A stretch of 64,000 nucleotides of DNA from Polaromonas sp. (GCA_025362315.1 JANYGP010000019.1:1-64000), one strand, 5' to 3'. Positions 35,200 through 43,918 are shown, counted from the first letter of the stretch. Notes: generated by a model not told the origin, from the letters alone. A program made the numbers and translations.

Positions 35200-35898
35200 A
35201 TGATTCAAAAACGCAAGCTGTCGATCGCACTTTCAACCGTGTTGGCCTCCCTGGCCATGGCCGGGTTGGCTCAAGCCCAGACGAGTTCAGGGTCTGGAAC
35301 GACTTCTGGAACCACCAGCACCACCGCAACAGGTTCAGGACCAACAACCAGTTCTTCGTCTGGCATGTCATCGAGCGCCATGTTCGGCGGCGATGGTTCC
35401 ATGTTTGCAGCTGGGTCCGGGTATCTGGGGTTTAACCTTGGCCAGTCGACCTATCGCCTGAACAATGGATTGGGTGGTTTTGGTTCACAGCAACGTAAAA
35501 ACTCCTACAACATCTACGGCGGCGGCTATTTCAGTGAAAACGTTGGTGTCCAGCTGGGCTACACCGACTTTGACCGCATCAGCCGTGCAGGCGGAACAAC
35601 GTATGCCAATGGCTTTACAGTCAGCCTGGTGGGCCGTTTGCCAGTTGCACCGTCATTCAACTTATTGGGCCGCCTGGGTACCACCTACAGCCGTACCGAC
35701 GTTTCTTCCAATCCGGCTTCGGGCATTGCTGCTGGCAAGGCAAGTGGTTGGGGTGCGTCCTACGGCGTTGGTGCTGAATACATGTTCAGCCCCAATTGGT
35801 CTGGAGTGGTGCAGTACGACGAATATCGCATGAAGTTTGCAGGCACCGGCCGTGAAAAAATCAACGTTGCCAGCCTGGGCGTGCGTTACAAGTTCTGA
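35200..35898 (+). CDS. Outer-membrane beta-barrel protein
   Basis: This 232-residue protein has a signal peptide to about residue 26 (ending GLAQAQ) and a serine/threonine-rich linker (about 27-65). An OmpA-like or OmpW-like eight-stranded barrel follows, with alternating aromatic and glycine segments such as YLGFNLGQSTYRLN, NSYNIYGGGYFSENVGVQLG and SYGVGAEYMFSPNWSGVVQY. It ends VASLGVRYKF with a terminal phenylalanine suited to Bam-mediated insertion. Similar proteins are passive surface or structural proteins. A terminator follows downstream. Confidence 0.85.
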   Translation: MIQKRKLSIALSTVLASLAMAGLAQAQTSSGSGTTSGTTSTTATGSGPTTSSSSGMSSSAMFGGDGSMFAAGSGYLGFNLGQSTYRLNNGLGGFGSQQRKNSYNIYGGGYFSENVGVQLGYTDFDRISRAGGTTYANGFTVSLVGRLPVAPSFNLLGRLGTTYSRTDVSSNPASGIAAGKASGWGASYGVGAEYMFSPNWSGVVQYDEYRMKFAGTGREKINVASLGVRYKF

Positions 35899-35915
35899 AG
35901 TCCCGGAATTGAAAT

Positions 35916-35963
35916 GCTATTGATAGGGTAGCTGGTCACGCCCGTCATTGTTGGGCTCTGGTC
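35916..35963 (+). repeat. Dispersed 48-bp repeat, copy h
   Basis: GCTATTGATAGGGTAGCTGG then TCACGCCCGTCATTGTTGGGCTC. A diverged copy just after the barrel protein gene. Confidence 0.75.
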
Positions 35964-35975
35964 TTAAAAGATTCT

Positions 35976-36008
35976 AAACCCTGGAAACACATGTTTTCAG
36001 GGTTTTTT
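35976..36008 (+). terminator. Rho-independent terminator after the barrel protein gene
   Basis: AAACCCTG pairs with CAGGGTTT, with further pairing across the loop, followed by a T run. It lies between converging genes. Confidence 0.85.
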
Positions 36009-36038
36009 ATCGAGCCAACTTGCTCTGGCCAATAGGTT

Positions 36039-36752
36039 TCACTTCATCTGCACTGAACCATTGACATTCACCTGAACAGCACTTTTGCCTGCCTCTACCG
36101 GAATGGCTGAGTTTTCAGCATCTGCCGAACGCGCCATGGCCATCATTGGGCGACCTCTGGGCTGAAAGCCCTGGTCATTGGCGTTGATGCTGACTTCACG
36201 CAGTGTGTAGCCAGTAAACCCAAAACCTTTGGCAACTTCAATTGCCTTGGCCTTGAACCGTTCAATGGCCATGGCTTGGGCTTCGCCTTCAGCTTTAGAG
36301 CGTTGCTCCCGGCTCAGTGCAAAGCTGACGTTGGCCAGGCTCAATGTCTGGATTTTGCCTGCCGTTCCCGTGATGCGAGTGAAGTCCCGGCCCTCCAGCA
36401 CCAGTTCTGTCGTGCCCTGCCAACCATTGATTTTGCTGTTCTTGTCATAGCGTGGGTAAAGGCTGAAATTGCCCGTCCGAACATCCATCTGGTTGGGTGC
36501 TGCCTGCGATTTGGCAACCGCAAGGGCAGCGTCCAGCGCCTGTTTTAGCTGCGTTTGCACGCTATTTGCATCAGCCCCGCTGAGGGTGGTGCTCATGGCA
36601 ATCGACAGCAGGTCCTGTTGAACTTCAACGCTGGCATTGCTGCTGAGCTGGGCAATATTCTGCAAAACGTCGCGTGCGCTTGATTGTTGTGCAAACAGAC
36701 CTGTAACGCAGGTCATCAGTGCGCAGGCAGCTATTGATTTTATAGTCAGCAT
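36039..36752 (-). CDS. SIMPL-domain (DUF541) periplasmic protein
   Basis: This 237-residue exported protein carries the SIMPL domain, known in periplasmic proteins linked to stress defence. Seen: ASVEVQQDLLSIAMSTTLSG, NFSLYPRYDKNSKINGWQGT (the typical Y.Y....I.GW.....V pattern) and EAQAMAIERFKAKAIEVAKG. The signal peptide core TIKSIAACALMTCVTG is encoded by a dispersed repeat copy and parallels the glutaredoxin-like protein's signal peptide. Mature function unknown. The gene converges on the barrel protein gene. Confidence 0.88.
   Translation of the reverse strand: MLTIKSIAACALMTCVTGLFAQQSSARDVLQNIAQLSSNASVEVQQDLLSIAMSTTLSGADANSVQTQLKQALDAALAVAKSQAAPNQMDVRTGNFSLYPRYDKNSKINGWQGTTELVLEGRDFTRITGTAGKIQTLSLANVSFALSREQRSKAEGEAQAMAIERFKAKAIEVAKGFGFTGYTLREVSINANDQGFQPRGRPMMAMARSADAENSAIPVEAGKSAVQVNVNGSVQMK
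36700..36750 (-). repeat. Dispersed 48-bp repeat, copy o, forming a signal peptide core
   Basis: Minus strand: ATCAATAGCTGCCTGCGCAC then TGATGACCTGCGTTACAGG. It is closest to copy e and in the same reading frame. Confidence 0.8.
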
Positions 36753-37007
36753 GATTTAACCCTTAAAAAGACGGGAAGCTTAAAAACAGGCGAGTAGCCA
36801 ACTGTGCTGCAGATTATTGGGTATTTTCAGCTTTGCCTGTCAAAGGCAATCCGTTCAGGATGTTTGACTACAAGCGCGCTGGCTCTGGTGGAATTGTCTG
36901 ACAGAAATCCAGCAACTTTTGTAACATTGTGTCAAACCAACGCGATTTAACGACAAAACACTTCAATTCACCATCAAAATGTGCCTGTTACAAATTACTG
37001 GATGCCT

Positions 37008-37745
37008 ATGACACAAGTTGCTACTCCTCCACGTGCTGACAAGATCCTGATTGTTGATGACGATGCCCGCATACGTGACTTGCTCCGCCGATATCTGGCG
37101 CAGGAAGGTTTTGAAGTGATGCTGGCTGAAGACGGCAAGTCACTGAGCCGCATCTTGCTGCGTGACTCAGTCGATTTGATCGTGCTTGATCTGATGATGC
37201 CGGGTGAAGATGGCTTGTCCATTTGTCGCCGCCTGCGTGCCGCCAATGACCGCACGCCCATCATTATGTTGACCGCCAAGGGGGAGGACGTTGACCGGAT
37301 CGTCGGCCTGGAAGTGGGTGCTGATGACTATTTGTCCAAACCTTTCAATCCGCGTGAACTGTTGGCCCGGGTCCATGCTGTGCTGCGCCGCCGCCCTACC
37401 CTGGAAGTGCCAGGCGCGCCATCGCTGGATCAGGAAGTCATTACGTTTGGACAGTTTTCGTTTGACCTGGGTTTGCGTTCACTGCATAAAAACGGTGAAG
37501 AGTTGCCGCTGACCACAGGCGAATTTGCCATGCTCAAAACGCTGGTGCGCCACCCACGGCAACCGCTGTCGCGTGAAAAGCTGGCGCAACTGGCCCGCGG
37601 TCGGGAATTTGAGCCCTATGATCGCAGTTTAGACGTGCAAGTTTCGCGCCTGCGCAAACTGATTGAAGCCGACGCTGCAGCGCCGCGCTACATTCAGACT
37701 GTGTGGGGCGTGGGCTACGTTTTTGTGCCGGATGGTACAAATTGA
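37008..37745 (+). CDS. ompR: OmpR-family response regulator
   Basis: About 245 residues. The receiver domain has KILIVDDDARIRDLLRRYL (acidic pocket), the phosphoacceptor aspartate in LIVLDLMMPGEDGLSIC, and the lysine in DDYLSKPFNPRELLARV. The C-terminal winged helix includes LTTGEFAMLKTLVRHP and DRSLDVQVSRLRKLIEAD, ending IQTVWGVGYVFVPDG. Strong OmpR likeness suggests control of porins and osmotic response. Start is not certain: ATGs at 37002 and 37008 and a GTG at 36981 are in frame. The sensor kinase gene follows 48 bases later. Confidence 0.95.
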   Translation: MTQVATPPRADKILIVDDDARIRDLLRRYLAQEGFEVMLAEDGKSLSRILLRDSVDLIVLDLMMPGEDGLSICRRLRAANDRTPIIMLTAKGEDVDRIVGLEVGADDYLSKPFNPRELLARVHAVLRRRPTLEVPGAPSLDQEVITFGQFSFDLGLRSLHKNGEELPLTTGEFAMLKTLVRHPRQPLSREKLAQLARGREFEPYDRSLDVQVSRLRKLIEADAAAPRYIQTVWGVGYVFVPDGTN

Positions 37746-37793
37746 ATCTGCAGTAAAGACAAAAACGAAGCCAACAGCCACATCGCACATTGA

Positions 37794-39173
37794 ATGCAAG
37801 CCACAGGTCCCATCGCATTAGAAACAATCCCCGCATCACTTGAATCAAGACCGCGCCGGGGCTTGAGTCTTTTCTGGCGCACTTTTTTGTTTTTGTCGTT
37901 GCTGCTGATTGGCTCCATCGTGGCTTGGCTACAAACCTACCGGGCCCTTGAATCCGAGCCCCGTGCGGTGCAAAGCGCGCAGCAGTTGGCCTCGCTGGTC
38001 AACCTGACCCGGGCCGCCCTGCGCTACTCAGACGCCATTGCCCGTGTCTCGCTGATCAAAACGCTGGCCGAAGAAGAACGTGTGCGGATCACACTGCGCG
38101 AGCCTGGCGACAAGTTTGAGTTGTTTGACAACGACTTGCTGGGCAAACGCACCAGTGAGGAGCTCAAGCTCAGGCTCGGGGCCAGCACCGTGGTAGCCAC
38201 TCAGGTCAATGGCCAAAAGGGTTTGTGGGTCGGATTTTCAATTGACAAAGACAGCTATTGGCTCCAGACCGACGAGTCCCGTGTTGGCCCGTCCAAAGGC
38301 AGTACCTGGCTGATATGGCTGGTCACAGCTGCAGCGATGTCCCTGGTCGGCGCAGCGTTTATTGCGCGTTTGATCAACAGCCCGCTCAAGCAGCTGTCGT
38401 TTGCAGCCAGCCGCATGAGGGATGGTGACTTTGACGCCAGCCTGCTGGACGAGAAAGCCGCCACCAGTGAAGTGCGCGCCGTCAACATTGGCTTTAACCG
38501 CATGGCCGAGCAACTGTCAAAAATTGAGCAGGACCGCGTCATCATGCTGGCTGGCATATCGCATGACCTGCGCACCCCGCTGGCCAGGTTGCGCCTGGAA
38601 ACAGAAATGAGCGTTGCTGACGACGACGCGCGCGCGCACATGGCCGCTGACATTTCGCAGCTTGATTCAATCATCGACAAATTTCTGGATTACGCACGCC
38701 CGGAGCCTGCCCAGCTGGCAACTGTGTCTTTAAGCGCAGTGGTCGATGCCGCCATGTACGGCTTGGGCACGATGCAGGACATGCGGGTCACCATCGACAT
38801 CCCGGACAAGCTGTATGTGCTGGCCGATGAGGTGGAGTTGCTGCGGGTGATTTCAAACCTGCTAGAAAACGCCCGGCGCTATGGCAAGACGCCTGAGACC
38901 GGAATTGCCCTGATTGACATAGCTGCCAAAACACGCGACCAGTGGGTGCTGATCAAGGTGCGGGATCACGGCATGGGGGTTTCCAGTGAGACACTGCCCA
39001 AGTTGACACGGCCATTTTTCAGGGGCGATGCAGCCCGCACAGCTGCGACAGGCGCAGGCTTGGGCCTGGCCATTGTTGAGAAAACAATTCAGCGCATGGG
39101 CGGCGTGTTTGGGCTGGCCAACACGGCATCGGGTGGACTGGCCGCGCACATCAAATTGCGGCGCGGAGATTGA
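37794..39173 (+). CDS. envZ: EnvZ-like sensor histidine kinase
   Basis: This 459-residue inner-membrane kinase is the likely partner of the preceding regulator. It has a membrane helix at about 27-48 (LFLSLLLIGSIVAWL), a periplasmic domain to about 160 and a second helix (LVTAAAMSLVGAAFIARL). A HAMP segment (LIKQLSFAASRMRDGD-type region) follows, then the H-box GISHDLRTPLARLRLETEM (phosphorylated His about residue 258), the N-box NLLENARRYG, and the G-boxes DHGMGVSSETLP and ATGAGLGLAIVEK. All catalytic elements are present. Confidence 0.94.
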   Translation: MQATGPIALETIPASLESRPRRGLSLFWRTFLFLSLLLIGSIVAWLQTYRALESEPRAVQSAQQLASLVNLTRAALRYSDAIARVSLIKTLAEEERVRITLREPGDKFELFDNDLLGKRTSEELKLRLGASTVVATQVNGQKGLWVGFSIDKDSYWLQTDESRVGPSKGSTWLIWLVTAAAMSLVGAAFIARLINSPLKQLSFAASRMRDGDFDASLLDEKAATSEVRAVNIGFNRMAEQLSKIEQDRVIMLAGISHDLRTPLARLRLETEMSVADDDARAHMAADISQLDSIIDKFLDYARPEPAQLATVSLSAVVDAAMYGLGTMQDMRVTIDIPDKLYVLADEVELLRVISNLLENARRYGKTPETGIALIDIAAKTRDQWVLIKVRDHGMGVSSETLPKLTRPFFRGDAARTAATGAGLGLAIVEKTIQRMGGVFGLANTASGGLAAHIKLRRGD

Positions 39174-39266
39174 ACTGAATTTTTTGTGCGCTGTGTTGGC
39201 ACAGCCGCAGATTTCAGTTCAACTTCTTACCTATTCAGACAAGCTTTTATCAATTGGAACTGACAC

Positions 39267-39968
39267 ATGAACAAGACAACTCTGATGTTTGGCTCGATAG
39301 GCACGCTGATGGAAACGTCAGATGTCCAGCGGCGTGCCTACAACCAGGCACTTGCCGAAGCTGGACTCAAATGGGTCTGGACACGCGACATCTATGCCGA
39401 GCTGCTCAACCAGTCGGGCGGACAGGACCGGCTTCGAATGCTGGCGTCAGCCACCGGAACAGTCCTGTCGCCGCAGCAGATTGAATCCATTCACACCCGC
39501 AAAACTGACATCGCCTGCCAGGAGCTGGCGTCCACGCACACGCCTCTGCGGCCTGGCGTGGCTGAACTTCTGGCACTGGCCAAACAGCGCGGCATGAAGC
39601 TGGCTTTTGTTACGACGACCAACCAGGCCAACATTGACGCTATTTTCCAGTCGGCCGGAGACGCGCTGCACAAGAGCGACTTTGACTACATCGGCTCGAA
39701 TACGCAGGTCAGCAAAGGCAAGCCCTGGCCTGAAGCCTATCTGAAGGCACTTGAACGTCTGGGCAGTACAGCGGTGCAAACCTTGGCAATTGAAGACACG
39801 GCGGTGAGCGTGATGTCGGCAAAACGAGCCGGCTTGCAAGTAGTGGCAACCCCTGGCGATATTTCAGGTGGGCAGGATTTCTGGCAGGCCGACCTGGTGT
39901 GCAAGTCTTTGCTGGATACGCAAGGTGCCACTGATGCTGGCGTATTGGCTATGCTCGGCCATGATTAA
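39267..39968 (+). CDS. HAD-superfamily protein lacking the catalytic aspartates
   Basis: This 233-residue protein keeps the haloacid dehalogenase fold and most motifs. These are MFGSIGTLMETSDVQRRAYN at the start, LAFVTTTNQANIDA (motif II threonines), the lysine of KGKPWPEAYLKALERLG and LAIEDTAVSVMSAKRAG (motif IV). Where active relatives have FDLDGTL, this protein has FGSIGTL, so both aspartates of the DxD motif are missing. It is therefore probably not a phosphatase in the usual way. It resembles the CbbY/phosphoglucomutase-like branch. It overlaps the next gene by eight bases. Confidence 0.85.
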   Translation: MNKTTLMFGSIGTLMETSDVQRRAYNQALAEAGLKWVWTRDIYAELLNQSGGQDRLRMLASATGTVLSPQQIESIHTRKTDIACQELASTHTPLRPGVAELLALAKQRGMKLAFVTTTNQANIDAIFQSAGDALHKSDFDYIGSNTQVSKGKPWPEAYLKALERLGSTAVQTLAIEDTAVSVMSAKRAGLQVVATPGDISGGQDFWQADLVCKSLLDTQGATDAGVLAMLGHD

Positions 39969-40740
39969 AACGGCCCTTTCGCCTTTTGGTACCGCCGTCA
40001 GCGGCTTTGACATTCAGCACATCGGCCCAGCCATGTCGCTTGAACTTGCGGAACTGATTGCTGCATCAAGGGTGGTGGTGTTTCGGTCTCAAACGTTGGA
40101 CGACAACGCATTTGTCAACTTTTTAAGAGGCTTTGGCCCACTGACATTTACCGAAGGTGAAGTGCCAGTCGATGGCGCACCTGATCTGAATGTAGTCTCC
40201 AATGTGGGACGAGTCACCCCGCCGCGCAGCGTCTTTCACACAGATACCAGCTATGTGCCAGAGCCACCTTCATTTACGGCGCTCAAGCCTGTATTGCTTC
40301 CTTCATCTGGCGGAAACACACTGTTCACTGACCAAGTCAATGCAGCTGCCCGCCTGCCGGCTGCGGCACGAAATTATCTGCTGGGGCGCACAGTGCTGCA
40401 TCAGGCAACCGGCCTGGACGGTCAACACGAGGCCACTCGTCAACCACTGCTGAGGCGGCATGCGATCACTGCCGAAACTTCACTGTATTTGTCAACACCC
40501 AAACGCTGCAGCGAATTGAGCGGCGTAGATGCTGCAACCAGCCAGCGCATCATTGCAGCACTATATTGGCACAGCATCCGCTACTCCTTGCTGTACACCC
40601 ACCAATGGCAAGCTGGTGATGTGCTGATTTGGGACAACCGCGTGACACTGCACCGGGCGGATCATGACAATGTCGTGCAAGACCGGGTATTGCACCGGGG
40701 CATGGTCAGCGGTGAAGCGCCGCTTTTTGCGGCACATTGA
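39961..40740 (+). CDS. TauD/TfdA-family dioxygenase
   Basis: This 259-residue Fe(II)/2-oxoglutarate-dependent dioxygenase starts at the ATG at 39961, inside the end of the HAD-like gene. It has the family's N-terminal AVSGFDIQHIGPAMSLELA, RVVVFRSQTLDD, the iron-binding HTDTSYVPEPPSF (H and D about residue 95), and the distal histidine in DVLIWDNRVTLHRADHD. Family members oxidise taurine, sulfonates, herbicides or small acids; the substrate is open here. The overlap with the HAD-like gene points to a common transcript. It is slightly shorter than typical TauD. Confidence 0.87.
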   Translation: MIKTALSPFGTAVSGFDIQHIGPAMSLELAELIAASRVVVFRSQTLDDNAFVNFLRGFGPLTFTEGEVPVDGAPDLNVVSNVGRVTPPRSVFHTDTSYVPEPPSFTALKPVLLPSSGGNTLFTDQVNAAARLPAAARNYLLGRTVLHQATGLDGQHEATRQPLLRRHAITAETSLYLSTPKRCSELSGVDAATSQRIIAALYWHSIRYSLLYTHQWQAGDVLIWDNRVTLHRADHDNVVQDRVLHRGMVSGEAPLFAAH

Positions 40741-40795
40741 GCGACGGGCTTGCAAACGTTTGCATCAGGCCCAGTCACCTGTTTTAACTATCTGG

Positions 40796-41293
40796 TCAGG
40801 CAGCTTGCTGATTGACCGCTGATTCAGCCAACTCAGTCATCAGCTCGTCAGACTGATACATCTCCTTGACCGCCGCCTGCAGCTTGATACGGTCGTCGTC
40901 ATGTTGCAAAGCTTTGGCAAATGCCGACACCGTGCCAAAGCCGGTGATGCCGTAATGCGTCATGCGCTGGTACTGGGCGATGATGGCAGCGTCCAGCACC
41001 GGGCCTGACTCGGGCGCTTCTTCAATCGTGTGTTTGATGGCTTCCGTTGCCAGACCTTCCATGCCCTTGCAGTGTTCTTTGTTAACTTCATCGTCATGCA
41101 TTTCGATCAGCGATTTCAACAACTCGGTGTGCTTGGCAATGCCGGTCTGCGAGTTTTGCAGCATGGTTTGGAGCTTGGGGTTGGTGGCCTGCGGCGCAAT
41201 CTTGGTCAGCGCACGGACCATCTGGTCATTGGCAGACCAGAGGTCTTTCAATTCGTCAACATAAAGCTCTTGGAGGGAAGAAATTTGAGACAT
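40796..41293 (-). CDS. YciE/YciF-family (DUF892) ferritin-like protein
   Basis: This 165-residue all-helical protein is similar to YciE/YciF, stress-induced ferritin-like proteins. Seen: SSLQELYVDELKDLWSANDQ, MVRALTKIAPQATNPKLQ, HTELLKSLIEMHDDEVNKEH and MTHYGITGFGTVSAFAKAL. The acidic and histidine residues could bind a di-iron site. The start at 41293 is supported by AGGA seven bases upstream. The stop is distant from the converging dioxygenase gene. Its role in oxidative or envelope stress is inferred from the family. Confidence 0.9.
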   Translation of the reverse strand: MSQISSLQELYVDELKDLWSANDQMVRALTKIAPQATNPKLQTMLQNSQTGIAKHTELLKSLIEMHDDEVNKEHCKGMEGLATEAIKHTIEEAPESGPVLDAAIIAQYQRMTHYGITGFGTVSAFAKALQHDDDRIKLQAAVKEMYQSDELMTELAESAVNQQAA

Positions 41294-41500
41294 ACACATC
41301 CTGTTTAAAAGTGGTTGAAAAACGCAGGATGTCATGCTAATTGTTCCTCTACAAAATCGTTTAGTCCAGCGACGCAACGGTTTGTAGGCAAGTGGCTCAT
41401 GTGATGTGATCTTGCTGTAAACAGACAATTTCATCGCGAATTTACAGCACTTTTACAACAGGGTGTTTTGCTCGTTGAGCAGCCAAAGCGCCAGTCTTTA

Positions 41501-41776
41501 TCACTTCAATTCGATTTCAACAAACGAAAAATCAAAATCATTGATGTTGACAACATTGTGAGCCACACCGGTCAGTCGCGCGTACGACTGCCCAGCCACC
41601 AGGTCCACATCCCTGACGCCTGTTGGCTCCAGCAGCCTGAGTTTGCCCGTTGTCAGCGGCACCACAACATAGTCCAGGCCATGCACGTGGTCGCCCGTAT
41701 CCGCACCAGGTGCAAAGCGCCATTGGGTCACAACAACGCGGTCGTTGTCGATTTGTACAGTCGGAATTGCGTTCAT
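41501..41776 (-). CDS. Small cupin-domain protein
   Basis: This 91-residue protein with a single cupin barrel has VVVTQWRFAPGADTGDHVHG with histidines suited to metal binding, VVVPLTTGKLRLLEP, and RLTGVAHNVVNIND with the second histidine. Such small cupins bind a metal or sugar-like ligand; its role is not known. Length and motif spacing are complete for a monocupin. It stands alone between the DUF892 and SnoaL-like genes on the same strand. Confidence 0.82.
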   Translation of the reverse strand: MNAIPTVQIDNDRVVVTQWRFAPGADTGDHVHGLDYVVVPLTTGKLRLLEPTGVRDVDLVAGQSYARLTGVAHNVVNINDFDFSFVEIELK

Positions 41777-41888
41777 GGTGGGCGCCTAAAAAGTGGATGT
41801 TGTTTTAGCACTGTCATGCACCTTTTGTCCATCATTTTCCGGGTGTGCATCAGGTTGTTGCATGTCATTGACCATTCGTGATGCACGT

Positions 41889-42320
41889 TCATGGAGGTTT
41901 CTGACATGTTTTGGCCACACCCCGATCGGGCAGCACGCGAGCCATCAATGGCGTGTCTGCATACTCCTCATACCGAATAATTTTTGCATCCTGGAAGTGG
42001 ATCACAAACACGTAGTCGTTGTCATACCGCTGGCCATCACGAGCCAGGTTGTTGCCCTTGGCCTGCACAACAATGACATCACCACCATCAATGATGCGGG
42101 TAGCAACCGTAGCGCGCTCAACGAGTGCACGATTCAAAGGTCGAAATATTTCCTCATCGATGGTTTGTTTGCCAGCAAACTCACCGCTCCATGAAGTGGT
42201 GCCAACGGTGCGCCAGACAATTACATCGCTGCATGCTTCCCAAAAAGATGCGCCATCGCCTTTGGCAAGGTCGTTGAAGATGGTGGTAAAGAGTTGTGCG
42301 TTTGGGAAGAAGCTGTTCAT
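41889..42320 (-). CDS. SnoaL-like (NTF2-fold) protein
   Basis: This 143-residue protein fits the nuclear-transport-factor-2-like fold of ketosteroid-isomerase relatives. It has MNSFFPNAQLFTTIFNDLAK, a central WRTVGTTSWSGEFAGKQTID and DNDYVFVIHFQDAKIIRYEEY, typical of the SnoaL group. Function cannot be read from the sequence; relatives include isomerases, hydrolases and binding proteins. The start at 42320 is chosen because the upstream residues are not conserved-looking. Confidence 0.8.
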   Translation of the reverse strand: MNSFFPNAQLFTTIFNDLAKGDGASFWEACSDVIVWRTVGTTSWSGEFAGKQTIDEEIFRPLNRALVERATVATRIIDGGDVIVVQAKGNNLARDGQRYDNDYVFVIHFQDAKIIRYEEYADTPLMARVLPDRGVAKTCQKPP

Positions 42321-42441
42321 GAAACTGCAGCTTTCGTGAGGACATCGATGAAACAAGTTGTGCAGGCGAACACCAACGCTGCTCACCTGGTAAAGCTACC
42401 CCAGTGTAAGAAAGCATCATTTATCATCACCATTAATCAAA

Positions 42442-42687
42442 ATGCGAACCATCATTGATCTTGAAGTTGGCCAAGCCAGCAGGCTGGATGCTTGGGCAAA
42501 AGCTGAAAAAGTCAGCCGGGCGGAGGCTGTGCGCCGGGCTGTGAACCAGATGCTGGAGCGAGCAACTGCACCGCCGGGCACTGGCTTTGGGTTGTGGGCG
42601 CAGGGCGACGTGCCTGGCAGCAAAGTGCCGCCCGAGCGCGACGGGCTGGTGTTGCAACGCACCATGCGTGACGAATGGGACGATTAG
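42442..42687 (+). CDS. Ribbon-helix-helix antitoxin (VapB-like)
   Basis: This 81-residue protein begins with a ribbon-helix-helix DNA-binding module (MRTIIDLEVGQASRLDAWAK, SRAEAVRRAVNQML), followed by an acidic tail (RTMRDEWDD) suited to neutralising the toxin. It precedes a PIN-domain toxin by 14 bases. The pair should regulate its own promoter. Classic CopG/VapB-type; the exact family name is not certain. Confidence 0.85.
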   Translation: MRTIIDLEVGQASRLDAWAKAEKVSRAEAVRRAVNQMLERATAPPGTGFGLWAQGDVPGSKVPPERDGLVLQRTMRDEWDD

Positions 42688-42701
42688 GCAACCGTACAAA
42701 C

Positions 42702-43067
42702 ATGATTGCACTTTTTGATTCCAACATCGTTATTGACTACTTGAACGGCATACCCCAGGCGGCAGCCGAGTTGGTCCAGTACAAGCAGGCTTACATCAGC
42801 CCGATTACATGGATACAAGCACAGGTGAAAGCGCCACTTGGCCTGGAAGAGGCCACACGTCAAGCCATCGATGCCAACTTCAAATGCATCGAGCTAAGTC
42901 AAGCAGTTCTACAAGAAAGCCTGAACCTTCGCCGAACCCACCGATTGAAACTGCCTGATGCCATGATTTGGGCCAGCGCCCGAGTCAATGGCTGGCAGCT
43001 GGTGACGCGAAACACCAAAGACTTTCCGCCGGACTGGGCTGGAATTCGGTTGCCTTATGTGATTTGA
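42702..43067 (+). CDS. vapC: PIN-domain toxin (VapC-like)
   Basis: This 121-residue ribonuclease toxin carries the PIN acidic residues. The first Asp is in LFDSNIVIDYLNGIP, glutamate positions lie in the middle, and LKLPDAMIWASARVNG holds the third Asp, with a final asparagine/threonine region TRNTKDF. VapC toxins cleave specific RNAs, often initiator tRNA. I choose the ATG at 42702, though one at 42675 overlaps the antitoxin stop. All catalytic residues seem kept, so the module looks intact. Confidence 0.87.
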   Translation: MIALFDSNIVIDYLNGIPQAAAELVQYKQAYISPITWIQAQVKAPLGLEEATRQAIDANFKCIELSQAVLQESLNLRRTHRLKLPDAMIWASARVNGWQLVTRNTKDFPPDWAGIRLPYVI

Positions 43068-43606
43068 ATTAATCGGGCATTTGATTTAAATCTAACCCTG
43101 ATTGCTTCAAGCTTTTTGAAAAAAATCAGAAATTATGAGCAGCCTGAGCGCGTGTGTTCGCCTTAGACCAGCTCTTTCCTCAGCTTCAGCCTTACGGACG
43201 CGGAGCGGGTAAATAAACCGCCATCAGACGTCCCCTTCTTTTTATTACACGCTGCAGGCTAACCTAATATTTTCTATTGAAATGTGCGGGGATTGCAAAA
43301 ACAATTCGAACTGACTTCCGATATTTCAGGGCATCCCAACGAGATATGTGTGCACCCGGCGCAGTAACAGAACCACCACACCGCCTTCAGCAAGCGTCCT
43401 GAATCAAAAACGCTTCCATTGCAGTCGACAGTCCAGGATGATTCTTGATATCTACCTTATGGCAGTACAGGGTGTTACTGCCGTCGGTTTCACAAGCACT
43501 ACTGTCAATGGAATCTGGAAATAGCATGAATAAGTTAGGCGGATGTGAATATCAATCGTTAGCAGAATTGGGGTATCACTCCGACAGATTTTTTATCAGC
43601 TAAAAA
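43068..43606. other. Long intergenic region in the toxin-antitoxin island
   Basis: These 539 bases hold no clear gene. The best small frame is a minus-strand ORF at 43387-43527, 46 residues with ATG and four cysteines (ACETDGSNTLYCHKVDIKN), without a family I recognise. It may be a remnant of an element. No tRNA or terminator could be identified. Confidence 0.4.
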
Positions 43607-43918
43607 TCAAACACGCGCGCTAGCAGGCGTTGCATGCAGCTGCAACCCCAGGGCCGTAATTACTTTAAGAATCGTTGCAAATTCAGGGTTGCCAGTTGGC
43701 GAAAGTGCCTTGTACAAACTCTCGCGCCCGAGGCCTGCGTCACGTGCTGTTTGCGTCATACCTTTGGCGCGGGCTATATCGCCAAGTGCAGTTGCGATCA
43801 GCGCCGGGTCTTGCTCCTCCAGTGCCATCTCAAGATAAGCTGCCATGTCTTGTTCGGTTTTCAGATGCTCAGCAGGATCCCACAAGGTGGTTGCTGTTTT
43901 TGCGATTGCTTTGGTCAT
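43607..43918 (-). CDS. higA: HigA-type antitoxin of a degenerate pair
   Basis: This 103-residue antitoxin has a helix-turn-helix of the XRE type (DPALIATALGDIARAKGMTQ, DAGLGRESLYKALSPTG, FATILKVITALGLQLHA). It belongs to the family seen with HigB/RelE-like killer proteins, with the toxin gene first. The start at 43918 is taken from MTKAIAKTATTLWDPAEHL. Its partner at 43929-44219 carries a stop codon. It may still bind and repress its promoter. Confidence 0.85.
   Translation of the reverse strand: MTKAIAKTATTLWDPAEHLKTEQDMAAYLEMALEEQDPALIATALGDIARAKGMTQTARDAGLGRESLYKALSPTGNPEFATILKVITALGLQLHATPASARV

Noticed and set aside
43387-43527. Minus-strand ORF of 46 residues with four cysteines in the toxin-antitoxin gap
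   Set aside because: No ribosome site, no family recognised and no codon bias to judge in so short a frame; mentioned only in the region note.
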